Below the pieces are notes generated by a model. That model had not been told where the DNA came from. It saw only the letters and a list, made by a program, of their open reading frames with translations, and ran no database searches. Made by a program: the position numbers and the translations under genes. Positions 30,703 through 38,370 of a stretch of 64,000 nucleotides of DNA are shown here, piece after piece (position 1 is the first letter of the stretch; each line of letters starts with the position of its first letter). The DNA is from JAMQKA01 sp034521835 (GTDB lineage: Bacteria > Bacteroidota > Rhodothermia > Balneolales > Balneolaceae), in contig JAXHMA010000004.1 in the NCBI GenBank assembly GCA_034521835.1, forward strand, positions 852,084 to 916,083. Direction: 5' to 3'.

Positions 30703-30880
30703 AGGTTTCGGGGGTCTAACGCCTGGCGTTTAACACGGCGTGTACTACGCAGCAAAAAAGTTTAATGTTTTCGGGTTTTCGGGGTGTGTTATTAGGCCTA
30801 ATTTGCCTAATGAGGCAAATAAAAGGCATTGAACATGCCGGGGGCTCCCATAATATATGCCTGTTTCTATGCCAGCTAAA
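30355..30880 (+). repeat. Zinc-ribbon cassette, repeat unit B
   Basis: Diverged direct copy of 28743-29253. Both units are preceded by TTTTGTTTAAC and both carry the palindromic AACGCC-T-GGCGTT and ATTAGGCCTAAT elements after the gene. Confidence 0.75.
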
Positions 30881-31389
30881 GGGTATGTTAAACAACATGG
30901 CCACCAGTCAGGCCTGTATAAATCCACATATCAACAAAACAACATATGTAACCTACGGGGCACCAATCACTGTATTTGCATGGTGCCATTTATTGATCAC
31001 TTGCATAGGCCTTTCTACTAACGTTGAATTGGAAATAGGCCCAAGAAAGTTTAACAGTTGGTAGCAATTCATTAACTAGCCCGTAAGTATTCCATGCCTG
31101 CCGTTTTCATTTGAGGCCTCTTTGTTTAACGATTTTCTTCAAAACAGATAAATTTCCTTTATTTGATTAAACAAATTTGAAGTCAAGGCCTTTGGGGAGG
31201 TGAAATCTTTAAAGTTAATGGTGTGGAGTTTAAATAAACCGATGATTCTGTGCCGGGACAGGGTCAATTGTTAAACAAATTAGGAGAGCTCAGATGCCAC
31301 CCGTTTAACAGAAAGCCCATAAAATGGGTGAAAAACACATTATTGATGCACTGTTGTTAAGATATTATGCTGTAACTTTGCAAACATTT
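30703..31389. other. Non-coding region with GTTTAAC heptamers
   Basis: No gene is seen. It includes the conserved tail of cassette B and six GTTTAAC or GTTAAAC heptamers (30728, 30897, 31049, 31124, 31270, 31303), and several AGGCCT palindromes. A short hairpin CCCAT-AAA-ATGGG at 31316-31328 could end the minus-strand toxin-antitoxin transcript. Confidence 0.5.
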
Positions 31390-31685
31390 TTAATGTCGGT
31401 GCTTCCAATAGCCAGGCTCCCGGTGCAAGTGCATCACCGCGACAATAAACACATGATCCTGTCCCTCATCGTAATGGTATAGAATGCCATAGGGATACCT
31501 TTTGATCAGGGAGCGTCGAATTTCTTCATCGATAAGCGGCCATAATTTAGGAAAGGAACAGATGCGCTGTACCGCCGAATGTACCTCTTGGGAAAACTCA
31601 TACCAAGCTCTTGCCGGCGCTCCTCATAATAATCGATGGCCCGCACAAACTCCCGCTCTGCTTCGGGATGAAACGAATAGGTCAT
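31390..31685 (-). CDS. ParE/RelE-family toxin (one frameshift)
   Basis: A plasmid-stabilisation-type toxin of about 98 aa. It begins MTYSFHPEAEREFVRAIDYY and ends GILYHYDEGQDHVFIVAVMH ... WKHRH, both typical of the ParE/RelE fold. Adding one T in the run near 31585 (SFSQEVHSAVQRICSFPKLW) joins the two parts. Its ATG overlaps the stop of the antitoxin gene (ATGA), the usual arrangement in these operons. ParE/RelE toxins block gyrase or cut mRNA; which one applies is not visible. Confidence 0.8.
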
Positions 31686-31906
31686 TCAGAAAAACGATTA
31701 TTGATTTTTTCGAATACTTCATCCCCTGGAATAGCCTTCGTCGTACCCGATCGCAGCTCTTCAAGGCGTTTTTTGGCCTCTTTCGCCCATTTTTTATCAA
31801 TCTCTGCTTCGGGAGGATTAAGGGAGCGTAATACAGAATCGGCTACCAGTACCCGATCCTCTACCGGCAGGGATGCAATTTCTTCGATCAGCTCTTTTGT
31901 TTTCAT
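31682..31906 (-). CDS. Addiction module antitoxin (TIGR02574-like)
   Basis: A 74-residue acidic, helical protein: ELIEEIASLPVEDRVLVADS, VLRSLNPPEAEIDKKWAKEA, KRLEELRSGTTKAIPGDEVF. This is the usual layout of 'putative addiction module component' antitoxins that precede ParE/RelE-like toxins. It is the first gene of a two-gene minus-strand operon and overlaps the toxin by four bases. Confidence 0.87.
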   Translation of the reverse strand: MKTKELIEEIASLPVEDRVLVADSVLRSLNPPEAEIDKKWAKEAKKRLEELRSGTTKAIPGDEVFEKINNRFSE

Positions 31907-32353
31907 GATAAACCGGTGTTTAACTACTGTGATGCATATTCAATATAACGCATAAATGGTTAAAACATCTATTCTTATCAGATGCATGTTTAAAAACGAT
32001 GATCGCTGGAAAGCTCAACATTTGCGCAATCGAAAAGGCCAGTCGGTTTATATAAAAATTGCGTGAAGCTGGTAATAAGAGAGGGCGATGTAAAAGCTCG
32101 CTTTTCAAGTGGAGTTTGTTCACGATCTGGCGATGATGGAAATGGGCCCAAACCGAACCGAAAAGAACGACAACTCTTTAAATTGTGGGACCAAATGGGA
32201 CTAGAACTTACGCTGGGATGGTTGTATCCTTTCTTAATCAAGATGACAAGTACCTATAATTAAATTGGGAGACGCATATCTTTGCGCCTTCTTTTATATT
32301 CTCACATCTTGCACGAGTAAAATAACACCTGTCAGTAAATTTTATAAGTACGT
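31907..32353. other. Intergenic region, no supported gene
   Basis: Contains another GTTTAAC heptamer at 31918. A 66-residue frame at 32063-32263 (ATG; LVIREGDVKARFSSGVCSRS ...) has balanced composition and might be the tail of a lost gene, but I recognise no family and do not call it. The last 90 bases are AT-rich and lead to the restriction-subunit remnant. Confidence 0.4.
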
Positions 32354-32954
32354 ATGGCATTTAAGCTCGAACAACTTGAGTATCAGGAAAAGGCCATTCA
32401 GTCTGTGGTTGATGTGTTCAAAGGGCAAGAGAAAAATACCTTTGACAATGCCTGCCACTATGGGGTACGATCAAATATAGGAACTCTTTCTCAGGAAGAG
32501 ATACAAGAGAATATCAAAGAGGTTATTTCACGGAATGGTATTCCTGAAGAGATGGCCCAAGTCAAACTTTTCGCGGGTAGAGTTTAAGCCCGACCCTAAA
32601 AAGTCTGAAAAGGAAAACGTTGAAGCCTTAAAAGAATATATCAACGAAAAAGAGTCCAGTATGCAAACGATGTTCAATAAGGAAGATATCGTTGACGAAG
32701 TGCTGCTTAAAAATGGCTTTATGCTGGACTATTCTCTCGAAGAACAAGAAGCGTTTAAGGAGAATAAAATTTATCTAGCTAAAGACGACCATAGGGAAGC
32801 GCTAATCTGCCTGGACGGGGAACTGCATGAAAATACGGTTGAGCATTTCAACGGCAATGATGACATGAAATTTATATGTCTTGAACGCGCTCTTAACACG
32901 TCTAAGAAATGGAACTTAAAGAACTATCTCGGAGATAAGTTGAATGCGATGTAG
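32354..32954 (+). pseudogene. Type III restriction-modification scar: Res N-terminus joined to Mod C-terminus
   Basis: The first 70 codons match the start of type III restriction (Res) helicase subunits: FKLEQLEYQEKAIQSVVDVF, KNTFDNACHYGVRSN. At about 32570 the text changes frame and becomes the C-terminal end of a type III DNA methyltransferase: VEFKPDPKKSEKENVEALKE, DIVDEVLLKNGFMLDY, KDDHREALICLDGELHE, FICLERALNTSKKWNLK. All catalytic parts (helicase, nuclease, DPPY methylase) are missing. It is a deletion scar of a former type III system, with Res and Mod ends brought together in reverse of the normal mod-res order. Confidence 0.75.
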
Positions 32955-32961
32955 GAATTAA

Positions 32962-33609
32962 ATGTCCAATTCTTCTGACATACCATCTCCGGTTTATCTA
33001 TATAGGATAATCCACATTGATAACTTGGAATTTATTCTGGATGAACAAGAACTGCGTTGTGCCAATCATCCCGAAAGAGATCCAAATTATACCGGAATAG
33101 GCGATTCCACATTGATTAAAAGAAGAGGAGCTAAGGATATACCGTTAATGCCTGGTGGAACGTTCAAAGATTATGTGGCTTTTTATTTTGGCCCCCGTTC
33201 TCCAATGTTATATGAAATAAAACACGGCTATAATGGTGTTACGCAACGTAATCAAGAAGAAATTATCTACTTAGTTACGACTATAGAAAAAGTAGAAGAA
33301 CATGGTTGTAACTATGTTTTTTATGATGGACACGCTTATCATGCTTTTTCTAATTGCTATAATGATGTACAAGATCTTGAACATATAGATTGGCCAATTG
33401 TTAAAGCTAAATATTGGAATAACCGAGAGGATGACATGGATAGAAAAAGACGTAAGCAAGCTGAATTTTTAATACATACCAGTTTGCCGTGGTCTGCAAT
33501 TAAGGGTATTTGCGCGATAAATGATTCTGCAAAACAGAAAGTAGAGCATATATTGCAATCCCAAAGTATTTCTTGTACTGTTATATCTAATGACAAATAC
33601 TACTACTAA
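32962..33609 (+). CDS. darT: DarT-like DNA ADP-ribosyltransferase toxin
   Basis: A 215-aa DUF4433/DarT protein. DarT enzymes use NAD+ to ADP-ribosylate thymidine bases in single-stranded DNA, blocking replication, and several act against phage. Visible family parts are the N-terminal LYRIIHIDNLEFILDEQEL, the mid YVAFYFGPRSPMLYEI, and the C-terminal KQAEFLIHTSLPWSAIKGI, whose Glu in the QAEFL segment corresponds to the catalytic residue. It starts 8 bases after the restriction-modification scar, and its TAA overlaps the ATG of darG (TAATG), so the two are translationally coupled. It is intact and more AT-rich than nearby core-like genes. Confidence 0.88.
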   Translation: MSNSSDIPSPVYLYRIIHIDNLEFILDEQELRCANHPERDPNYTGIGDSTLIKRRGAKDIPLMPGGTFKDYVAFYFGPRSPMLYEIKHGYNGVTQRNQEEIIYLVTTIEKVEEHGCNYVFYDGHAYHAFSNCYNDVQDLEHIDWPIVKAKYWNNREDDMDRKRRKQAEFLIHTSLPWSAIKGICAINDSAKQKVEHILQSQSISCTVISNDKYYY

Positions 33610-34631
33610 TGATACGATATAAGGTAGGTGACATATTAAAAGCCGATGCAGAAGCACTCGTGAACACGGTAAATACCGTGGGGGTAATGGGCAAGGGAAT
33701 TGCGTTGGCTTTTAAAAAGGCATATCACCAAAACTTTAAAATCTATAAGAAGGCCGTAGAAAACGGTGAAGTTAAAATCGGATCATTACTGGTTACGGAA
33801 ACTGGCTTATTACAGCCTAAATACATTATTAACTTTCCTACCAAAAAACATTGGCGCCACCCTTCTAAATTATCGTATATCCGAGAAGGCATGGAAGCTT
33901 TAGTTGATATTATTAACGAAAAGGACATACGATCACTGGCTATACCCCCATTGGGCTGTGGAAATGGTAAGCTGAACTGGGATGAAGTGAAGCCCATTAT
34001 GGAAAAGCATCTTGGGCCATTAGCTGAAAACAGAGAATTTATCATTTTTGAACCCGGTTACAACGATCAAACAATAAAAGAAAAAAAGGAGGTTAAACTT
34101 ACTCCACAGAGGGCTATGCTTTTGCATGCTTTGGATGAGTACCAGATCATGGGCTATGAGATTAATCTTTTGGTAGTTCAAAAGGCGGCTTATTTTTTAC
34201 AACGACTTGGCGAACCACTCAGATTAAAATATGAGAAGGGGTATTATGGGCCGTATGCACACAATCTTACCCATCTGTTAAAACACATTAACGGTTTTTA
34301 TATACGCTATAAATCCCAAAGAAATAAACCTGATACTGTAGTACGCCTGTCGGAAGATAAGTTGAAGAGAGTTGAAGAATATGTGCAATCAAAACTTACG
34401 GCCTCTCAAAAAGAACGTGTAAAAAAACTTCTGGATTTAATTGAAGGATTTGAATCCCCTTATGGTCTTGAGTTACTGGGTACCGTTGACTATATCAGAC
34501 AACAAAGACCAAATATCAGTTTTGATGAATTAAAAGACGAAGTTCATAACTGGACCCGACGCAAAAAGTCCATTATGAAACCCTATCATTTGGAAGTAGC
34601 GTTTAAGCGTCTGGAAGAAGCAGGTTTGTAG
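33609..34631 (+). CDS. darG: DarG-like macrodomain antitoxin
   Basis: Antitoxin that removes ADP-ribose from DNA. The N-terminal macrodomain (residues 1-155) has ALVNTVNTVGVMGKGIALAF, the ADP-ribose-binding loop, and IPPLGCGNGKLNWDEVKPIM. The C-terminal half (about 165-340) is helical: MLLHALDEYQIMGYEINLLV, then GYYGPYAHNLTHLLKHINGF, matching the extra DarG domain that also binds the toxin. The gene is intact. The arrangement toxin first, antitoxin overlapping, is the known DarTG order. Confidence 0.9.
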   Translation: MIRYKVGDILKADAEALVNTVNTVGVMGKGIALAFKKAYHQNFKIYKKAVENGEVKIGSLLVTETGLLQPKYIINFPTKKHWRHPSKLSYIREGMEALVDIINEKDIRSLAIPPLGCGNGKLNWDEVKPIMEKHLGPLAENREFIIFEPGYNDQTIKEKKEVKLTPQRAMLLHALDEYQIMGYEINLLVVQKAAYFLQRLGEPLRLKYEKGYYGPYAHNLTHLLKHINGFYIRYKSQRNKPDTVVRLSEDKLKRVEEYVQSKLTASQKERVKKLLDLIEGFESPYGLELLGTVDYIRQQRPNISFDELKDEVHNWTRRKKSIMKPYHLEVAFKRLEEAGL

Positions 34632-34719
34632 TGCGTTTTTTAGGATAGGTACAATTTCTTATAAATCTGTTTAGTATCAAGATTATGTATTTATGAATAA
34701 AAAGAGATGATTCAGAGCC

Positions 34720-35001
34720 TATTGATTCAGGCTTTAAAGCTTACCAACTGGCAAAATAAAACTTCCCGCTACCGAGTTTAAACCCGACCCCGAAAAGGCC
34801 GAAGAGGAAAACAAAGCCTATTCAGCTAAAGACGACCACCGAGAAGCGCTAATCTGCCTGGACGGAAAATTGCATGACAAAACGGTTGAGCATTTTAACG
34901 GCAATGATGATATGAAGTTTATCTGCCTTGAACGCGCTCTTAACACGTCTAAGAAATGGAATTTGAAGAACTATCTCGGAGATAAGTTGAATGCGATGTG
35001 A
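34720..35001 (+). pseudogene. Second remnant of type III methyltransferase (mod) 3' end
   Basis: Reads SLPTGKIKLPATEFKPDPEK in frame, then an in-frame deletion, then SAKDDHREALICLDGKLHDK and FICLERALNTSKKWNLKNYL, ending NAM at the stop. It is a near copy of the end of the scar at 32580-32954, and the last 200 bases are almost identical. Together the two copies bracket the darT-darG pair. There is no start codon or catalytic part. Confidence 0.75.
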
Positions 35002-35006
35002 ATCAA

Positions 35007-35225
35007 CTAACGCACATAATCATTTTTAACATTTCTATTAATATAGCTGTTTAACCCATCACCAGCTTTTGCTAACTGCTTCATCTTTTCGATATGACCT
35101 GCTCCGGCACTAGCATAAGTATATAGGTAAGCAGATCCACTCTTAAATTGTACTTTGATCGATTGATCGCCTATTTCGTATGCTGCAACTCCTGAATCAC
35201 CATCTAAATCTTTATAAGGTTTCAT
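35007..35225 (-). CDS. Conserved small protein, KTSC-like
   Basis: A 72-aa protein, DSGVAAYEIGDQSIKVQFKS, then SAYLYTYASAGAGHIEKMKQ and AGDGLNSYINRNVKNDY. It belongs to a widespread family of short proteins of unknown role, related in pattern to the KTSC domain (a small beta sheet with a Ser/Lys/Tyr-rich strand). It is on the minus strand, divergent from the OLD nuclease gene with 120 AT-rich bases between them, where both promoters must lie. Confidence 0.7.
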   Translation of the reverse strand: MKPYKDLDGDSGVAAYEIGDQSIKVQFKSGSAYLYTYASAGAGHIEKMKQLAKAGDGLNSYINRNVKNDYVR

Positions 35226-35345
35226 CTCTTTAGATTTTTTAAATGATATTAAACTGAATATTAATTCTTAATTATTAAACTATTTAAAGTATAGGATAAA
35301 ATTTGTTATAGTTCCCAATAATGGATTTTCATAAATGTTTTTATC

Positions 35346-37253
35346 ATGAAATTATATTCATTTAAGATAGAAGGGTTTCGCCGCATTCATTCAACAGTAA
35401 TTAATTTTGGAGATGCTACTTTTTTAATAGGTGAAAATAATGTTGGTAAAAGTTCTGTATTAAAAGCTCTTGATTTTTTCCTTACTGATCATACGCCTGA
35501 TCAAGAAGATTTCCTTGTAGTGGACAATGAAGATGAAATTCGAGTTGAAAAAATTGTTTTGACTGCAACCTTTACAGAAGTACCTGATGAAGCAAGAGAG
35601 TGGAGAGGATTCAAAGGTAGAATACTAAAATTCAATAATAATGAGGGGGTAACTAATGCAATAAAATATCGAAAAACCTTTCCATTGAACGGAAAGACAA
35701 AATATGAAATGAAAGAATACAACAGGCATAGAAAGGAAAAATATAAAGAAGCCAAGACTCTACAGAATCTTATTGACCTAGGGGTCTCTGAAGAAAAACT
35801 ACAAGATGCTGTTAATAACTATTCATCTGGCAGATATTTGTCGACTCAAGAAGTCAAAGATGGGATTAGAGATATTGACGAGCTTTGGGAGGTGGATAAT
35901 GAGAATGAAAGTTGGTTTGAAAATCCAGGTGGTATACCAGGAAATGTGCAAGTAAAATTACCACGATATTTACTCATTCCAGCAGAAGATAAACAAGACG
36001 AAATTAGTCATCGATATGGAGCCCTTCAAAAAACAATGAATGAACTTTTTGAGAGTGTCAGAGCTCAATCTAGTAATTACCAAAAGGCTCAAAAGTATCT
36101 TGATCTACTTGCTCAGGAGTTGGACCCGAATAATCCAGATCAAGAATTTGGACAAATGATGGTAGAAGTAAATTCTATTTTAAAGAATGTCTTTCCTGAA
36201 TCCGAATTACATGTTGATACTAATTTAAGTGATCCAGATAGTTCGATTAGCCCGTCATTTGATATTGGGATGTCGAGTAATGTTAGAACCTCTGCATCAA
36301 GACAAGGTATGGGTACTATTCGATCTGCAGTATTTGCCTTGTTAAGGTATAGAGAAATATTTTTGGAAAATAATAGGGAGTCAGAGGGCGACTATATTCG
36401 CCCTTTAATAATTGGCTTTGAAGAACCAGAGATTTATTTACATCCTAATGCTGCAAATAATATGAGGGATGAAATTTATGATCTTGCAACATCCTCAAAC
36501 TCACAAATTATTGCTACTACCCATTCACCATTTCTGATAGACTTAAGTAAGGATCTTGATGATCAAAAATTTCCCAAGCAAATACTTAATTCAATGAGTT
36601 TAGATCCTACAGTATCAGATGTGAATACATCAGTTGGGATTTCTACTGCATTTAATGTTACTGAAGCATTTATGAGTTTAAAAGAGGAGGAAAAAGATTT
36701 CTTGAAAATGATATTAAAAATGGATGACTACATATCAAGAGTCTTTTTTGCCTCTAAGATATTTGTAATTGAAGGTGACACTGAAGAAATAGTGTTAAGA
36801 GAAACCATCAGAAGAATGCCTGAAAAAATAAAAAAACAGATATTGTCCAATTTCCAGATAATTAGAGCTAGAGGAAAGGCTGCAATTATCGCTCTTGTAA
36901 AATATTTAAGGGCTTTATCATTAGATCCATTTGTAATGCATGATAAAGATGAAAAGGAAGGAGCAATTAAGTTTAACGAACCTATTGAAGATGTATTGAG
37001 CTCCCCAGATCAAAAATTTGTGCTTGAAAACTGTTTGGAAGATGTATTAGGATATGATGAACCTTCGAGCAATAAGCCATTTAGAGCATATAAATATGTT
37101 AATGAAAATTGGCCCATAAAAGAAGGTTGGTCTGGAGTTCAACAAAACTGGAGAAAGATATGTGAGGAACACCTATTTGAAAACATCTTCTATCAATTTA
37201 AAATGAAAAAAATCTTAAAACTTGTACGAAGTGTTGAGGAAAAGAAAAACTAG
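35346..37253 (+). CDS. OLD-family ATP-dependent nuclease (AAA ATPase plus TOPRIM)
   Basis: An intact 635-aa protein. The N-terminal ABC-type ATPase has Walker A at residues 29-37 (GENNVGKSS). The second ATPase half has the Walker B stretch IIGFEEPEIYLHPNAAN and the switch IIATTHSPFLIDLS. A TOPRIM nuclease domain follows (KIFVIEGDTEEIVLRE, where EGDTE is the metal-binding start; VMHDKDEKEG supplies the acidic pair). OLD nucleases include P2 Old and the GajA subunit of Gabija, both acting on foreign DNA. No UvrD-like GajB is next to it. Codon use is markedly AT-rich compared with the two genes that follow 13 bases later, suggesting separate acquisition. Confidence 0.88.
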   Translation: MKLYSFKIEGFRRIHSTVINFGDATFLIGENNVGKSSVLKALDFFLTDHTPDQEDFLVVDNEDEIRVEKIVLTATFTEVPDEAREWRGFKGRILKFNNNEGVTNAIKYRKTFPLNGKTKYEMKEYNRHRKEKYKEAKTLQNLIDLGVSEEKLQDAVNNYSSGRYLSTQEVKDGIRDIDELWEVDNENESWFENPGGIPGNVQVKLPRYLLIPAEDKQDEISHRYGALQKTMNELFESVRAQSSNYQKAQKYLDLLAQELDPNNPDQEFGQMMVEVNSILKNVFPESELHVDTNLSDPDSSISPSFDIGMSSNVRTSASRQGMGTIRSAVFALLRYREIFLENNRESEGDYIRPLIIGFEEPEIYLHPNAANNMRDEIYDLATSSNSQIIATTHSPFLIDLSKDLDDQKFPKQILNSMSLDPTVSDVNTSVGISTAFNVTEAFMSLKEEEKDFLKMILKMDDYISRVFFASKIFVIEGDTEEIVLRETIRRMPEKIKKQILSNFQIIRARGKAAIIALVKYLRALSLDPFVMHDKDEKEGAIKFNEPIEDVLSSPDQKFVLENCLEDVLGYDEPSSNKPFRAYKYVNENWPIKEGWSGVQQNWRKICEEHLFENIFYQFKMKKILKLVRSVEEKKN

Positions 37254-37266
37254 AACCTAAAATAAT

Positions 37267-38370
37267 ATGAAAATTTTTCACATAGCCGACCTCCACCTCG
37301 GCCGCACCTTCCGTAACCTGCCCGAAGCCCAAGACACCCTTTCCCAAGCCCGGTACGAAACCCTCCAAAAGACGGTTGACAAAGCCAATGAATTAGAGAG
37401 TGATATCTTTGTCATTGCCGGTGACCTGTTTGACAAAACTTCGGTCAAGGTTGGAGATATTCAGAAAGCTGTAAAGGCTATCAACAGCTTTGCCGGAGAA
37501 GTGGCGTTGGTGTTGCCCGGCAATCACGACTACATCACGGCCGACAGCCAGCTCTGGGATCGCTTCAAAAAGGAGGCGGAAGAGCACGTGCTGGTCTTGG
37601 ACAAGAAAGAACCGCTGGAGCTTTCGGTTTTTGATCGAGAGGTGATCCTTTATCCTGCTCCCTGCCATGCCAAGCATTCGGCAGAACATGCCATCGGGTG
37701 GGTTGATGAGGTAGAAAAAGACAAGGACGCCCTGCATATAGGGATTGCCCACGGAAGTATCGAAGGGGTGTCTCCCGACTTTGATCAGCGGTATTTTCCC
37801 ATGTCCATTCATGAACTGGAGCAGTCCGGCGTTGATCTGTGGCTGATGGGTCACACCCATATCACCTGGCCGGAGCAGCCCGACAAGCGGGATATGATCT
37901 TTAATCCCGGCACGCCCGAACCCGATGGGTTTTCCTGCAATCACGAAGGACGTGCTTTCCTGCATACTGTAGGAGATAACAAGGAGATCACGACCGAGAT
38001 TATCAGCACCGGAACCTACCGGTTTGTACAGATGGACGAACAGATTTCATCTGCCAGGGATGTCCAAAATTTAGTGGACCAGTTTAGCAAGGACTCCTGG
38101 CAACAGGCTGTTGTGGAGCTGGAGGTGTCCGGGAAGCTGGAAGAGGAAGCGTTTGAAGCCTGGCAGCAAAGCCGGTCCCCTATTCGGGACTCCGTGTTGG
38201 AGCTTCGCCTTGATGACGCTGACGTCCGCCGGAAAGTCACATCCGAACAGATACAGAAAGAGTTCTCCGAAGGTTCATTCCCTGAACAGCTGTTATCCTC
38301 CTTCTCTGAAGAGGATGAAGAAGAGGAGCTGCAGATGGCCTATGAGTTGATAAAAGAGGTACAGCAATGA
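37267..38370 (+). CDS. SbcD/YhaO-like DNA repair metallophosphoesterase
   Basis: A 367-aa calcineurin-like phosphoesterase with all metal-site motifs: D8-L-H10-LG, GDLFD 52-56, GNHD 85-88, AHGS around 161-164, GHTH 195-198. It has the Mre11/SbcD-like N-terminal domain and a shorter acidic C-terminus (EEDEEEELQM). Its stop overlaps the start of the next gene by four bases (ATGA), so the two make a coupled nuclease-ATPase pair like YhaO-YhaN or SbcD-SbcC. Such pairs process DNA ends or hairpins. It is not clear whether this copy is a housekeeping repair protein or a defence protein. Confidence 0.87.
   Translation: MKIFHIADLHLGRTFRNLPEAQDTLSQARYETLQKTVDKANELESDIFVIAGDLFDKTSVKVGDIQKAVKAINSFAGEVALVLPGNHDYITADSQLWDRFKKEAEEHVLVLDKKEPLELSVFDREVILYPAPCHAKHSAEHAIGWVDEVEKDKDALHIGIAHGSIEGVSPDFDQRYFPMSIHELEQSGVDLWLMGHTHITWPEQPDKRDMIFNPGTPEPDGFSCNHEGRAFLHTVGDNKEITTEIISTGTYRFVQMDEQISSARDVQNLVDQFSKDSWQQAVVELEVSGKLEEEAFEAWQQSRSPIRDSVLELRLDDADVRRKVTSEQIQKEFSEGSFPEQLLSSFSEEDEEEELQMAYELIKEVQQ

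Noticed and set aside
28743..31310. Integron attC sites suggested by GTCTAAC and GTTTAAC near cassettes
   Set aside because: No paired RYYYAAC/GTTRRRY sites enclosing an imperfect hairpin were found, the first GTCTAAC lies inside a zinc-ribbon coding sequence, and the integrase is not of the IntI type.
31502..31955. Plus-strand frames opposite the ParE/RelE toxin-antitoxin pair
   Set aside because: The minus strand carries a clear antitoxin-toxin pair with a four-base overlap; these frames are shadows.
32063..32263. 66-codon frame upstream of the restriction scar
   Set aside because: Possible tail of a lost gene, but no recognisable family and no upstream signal; left as intergenic.
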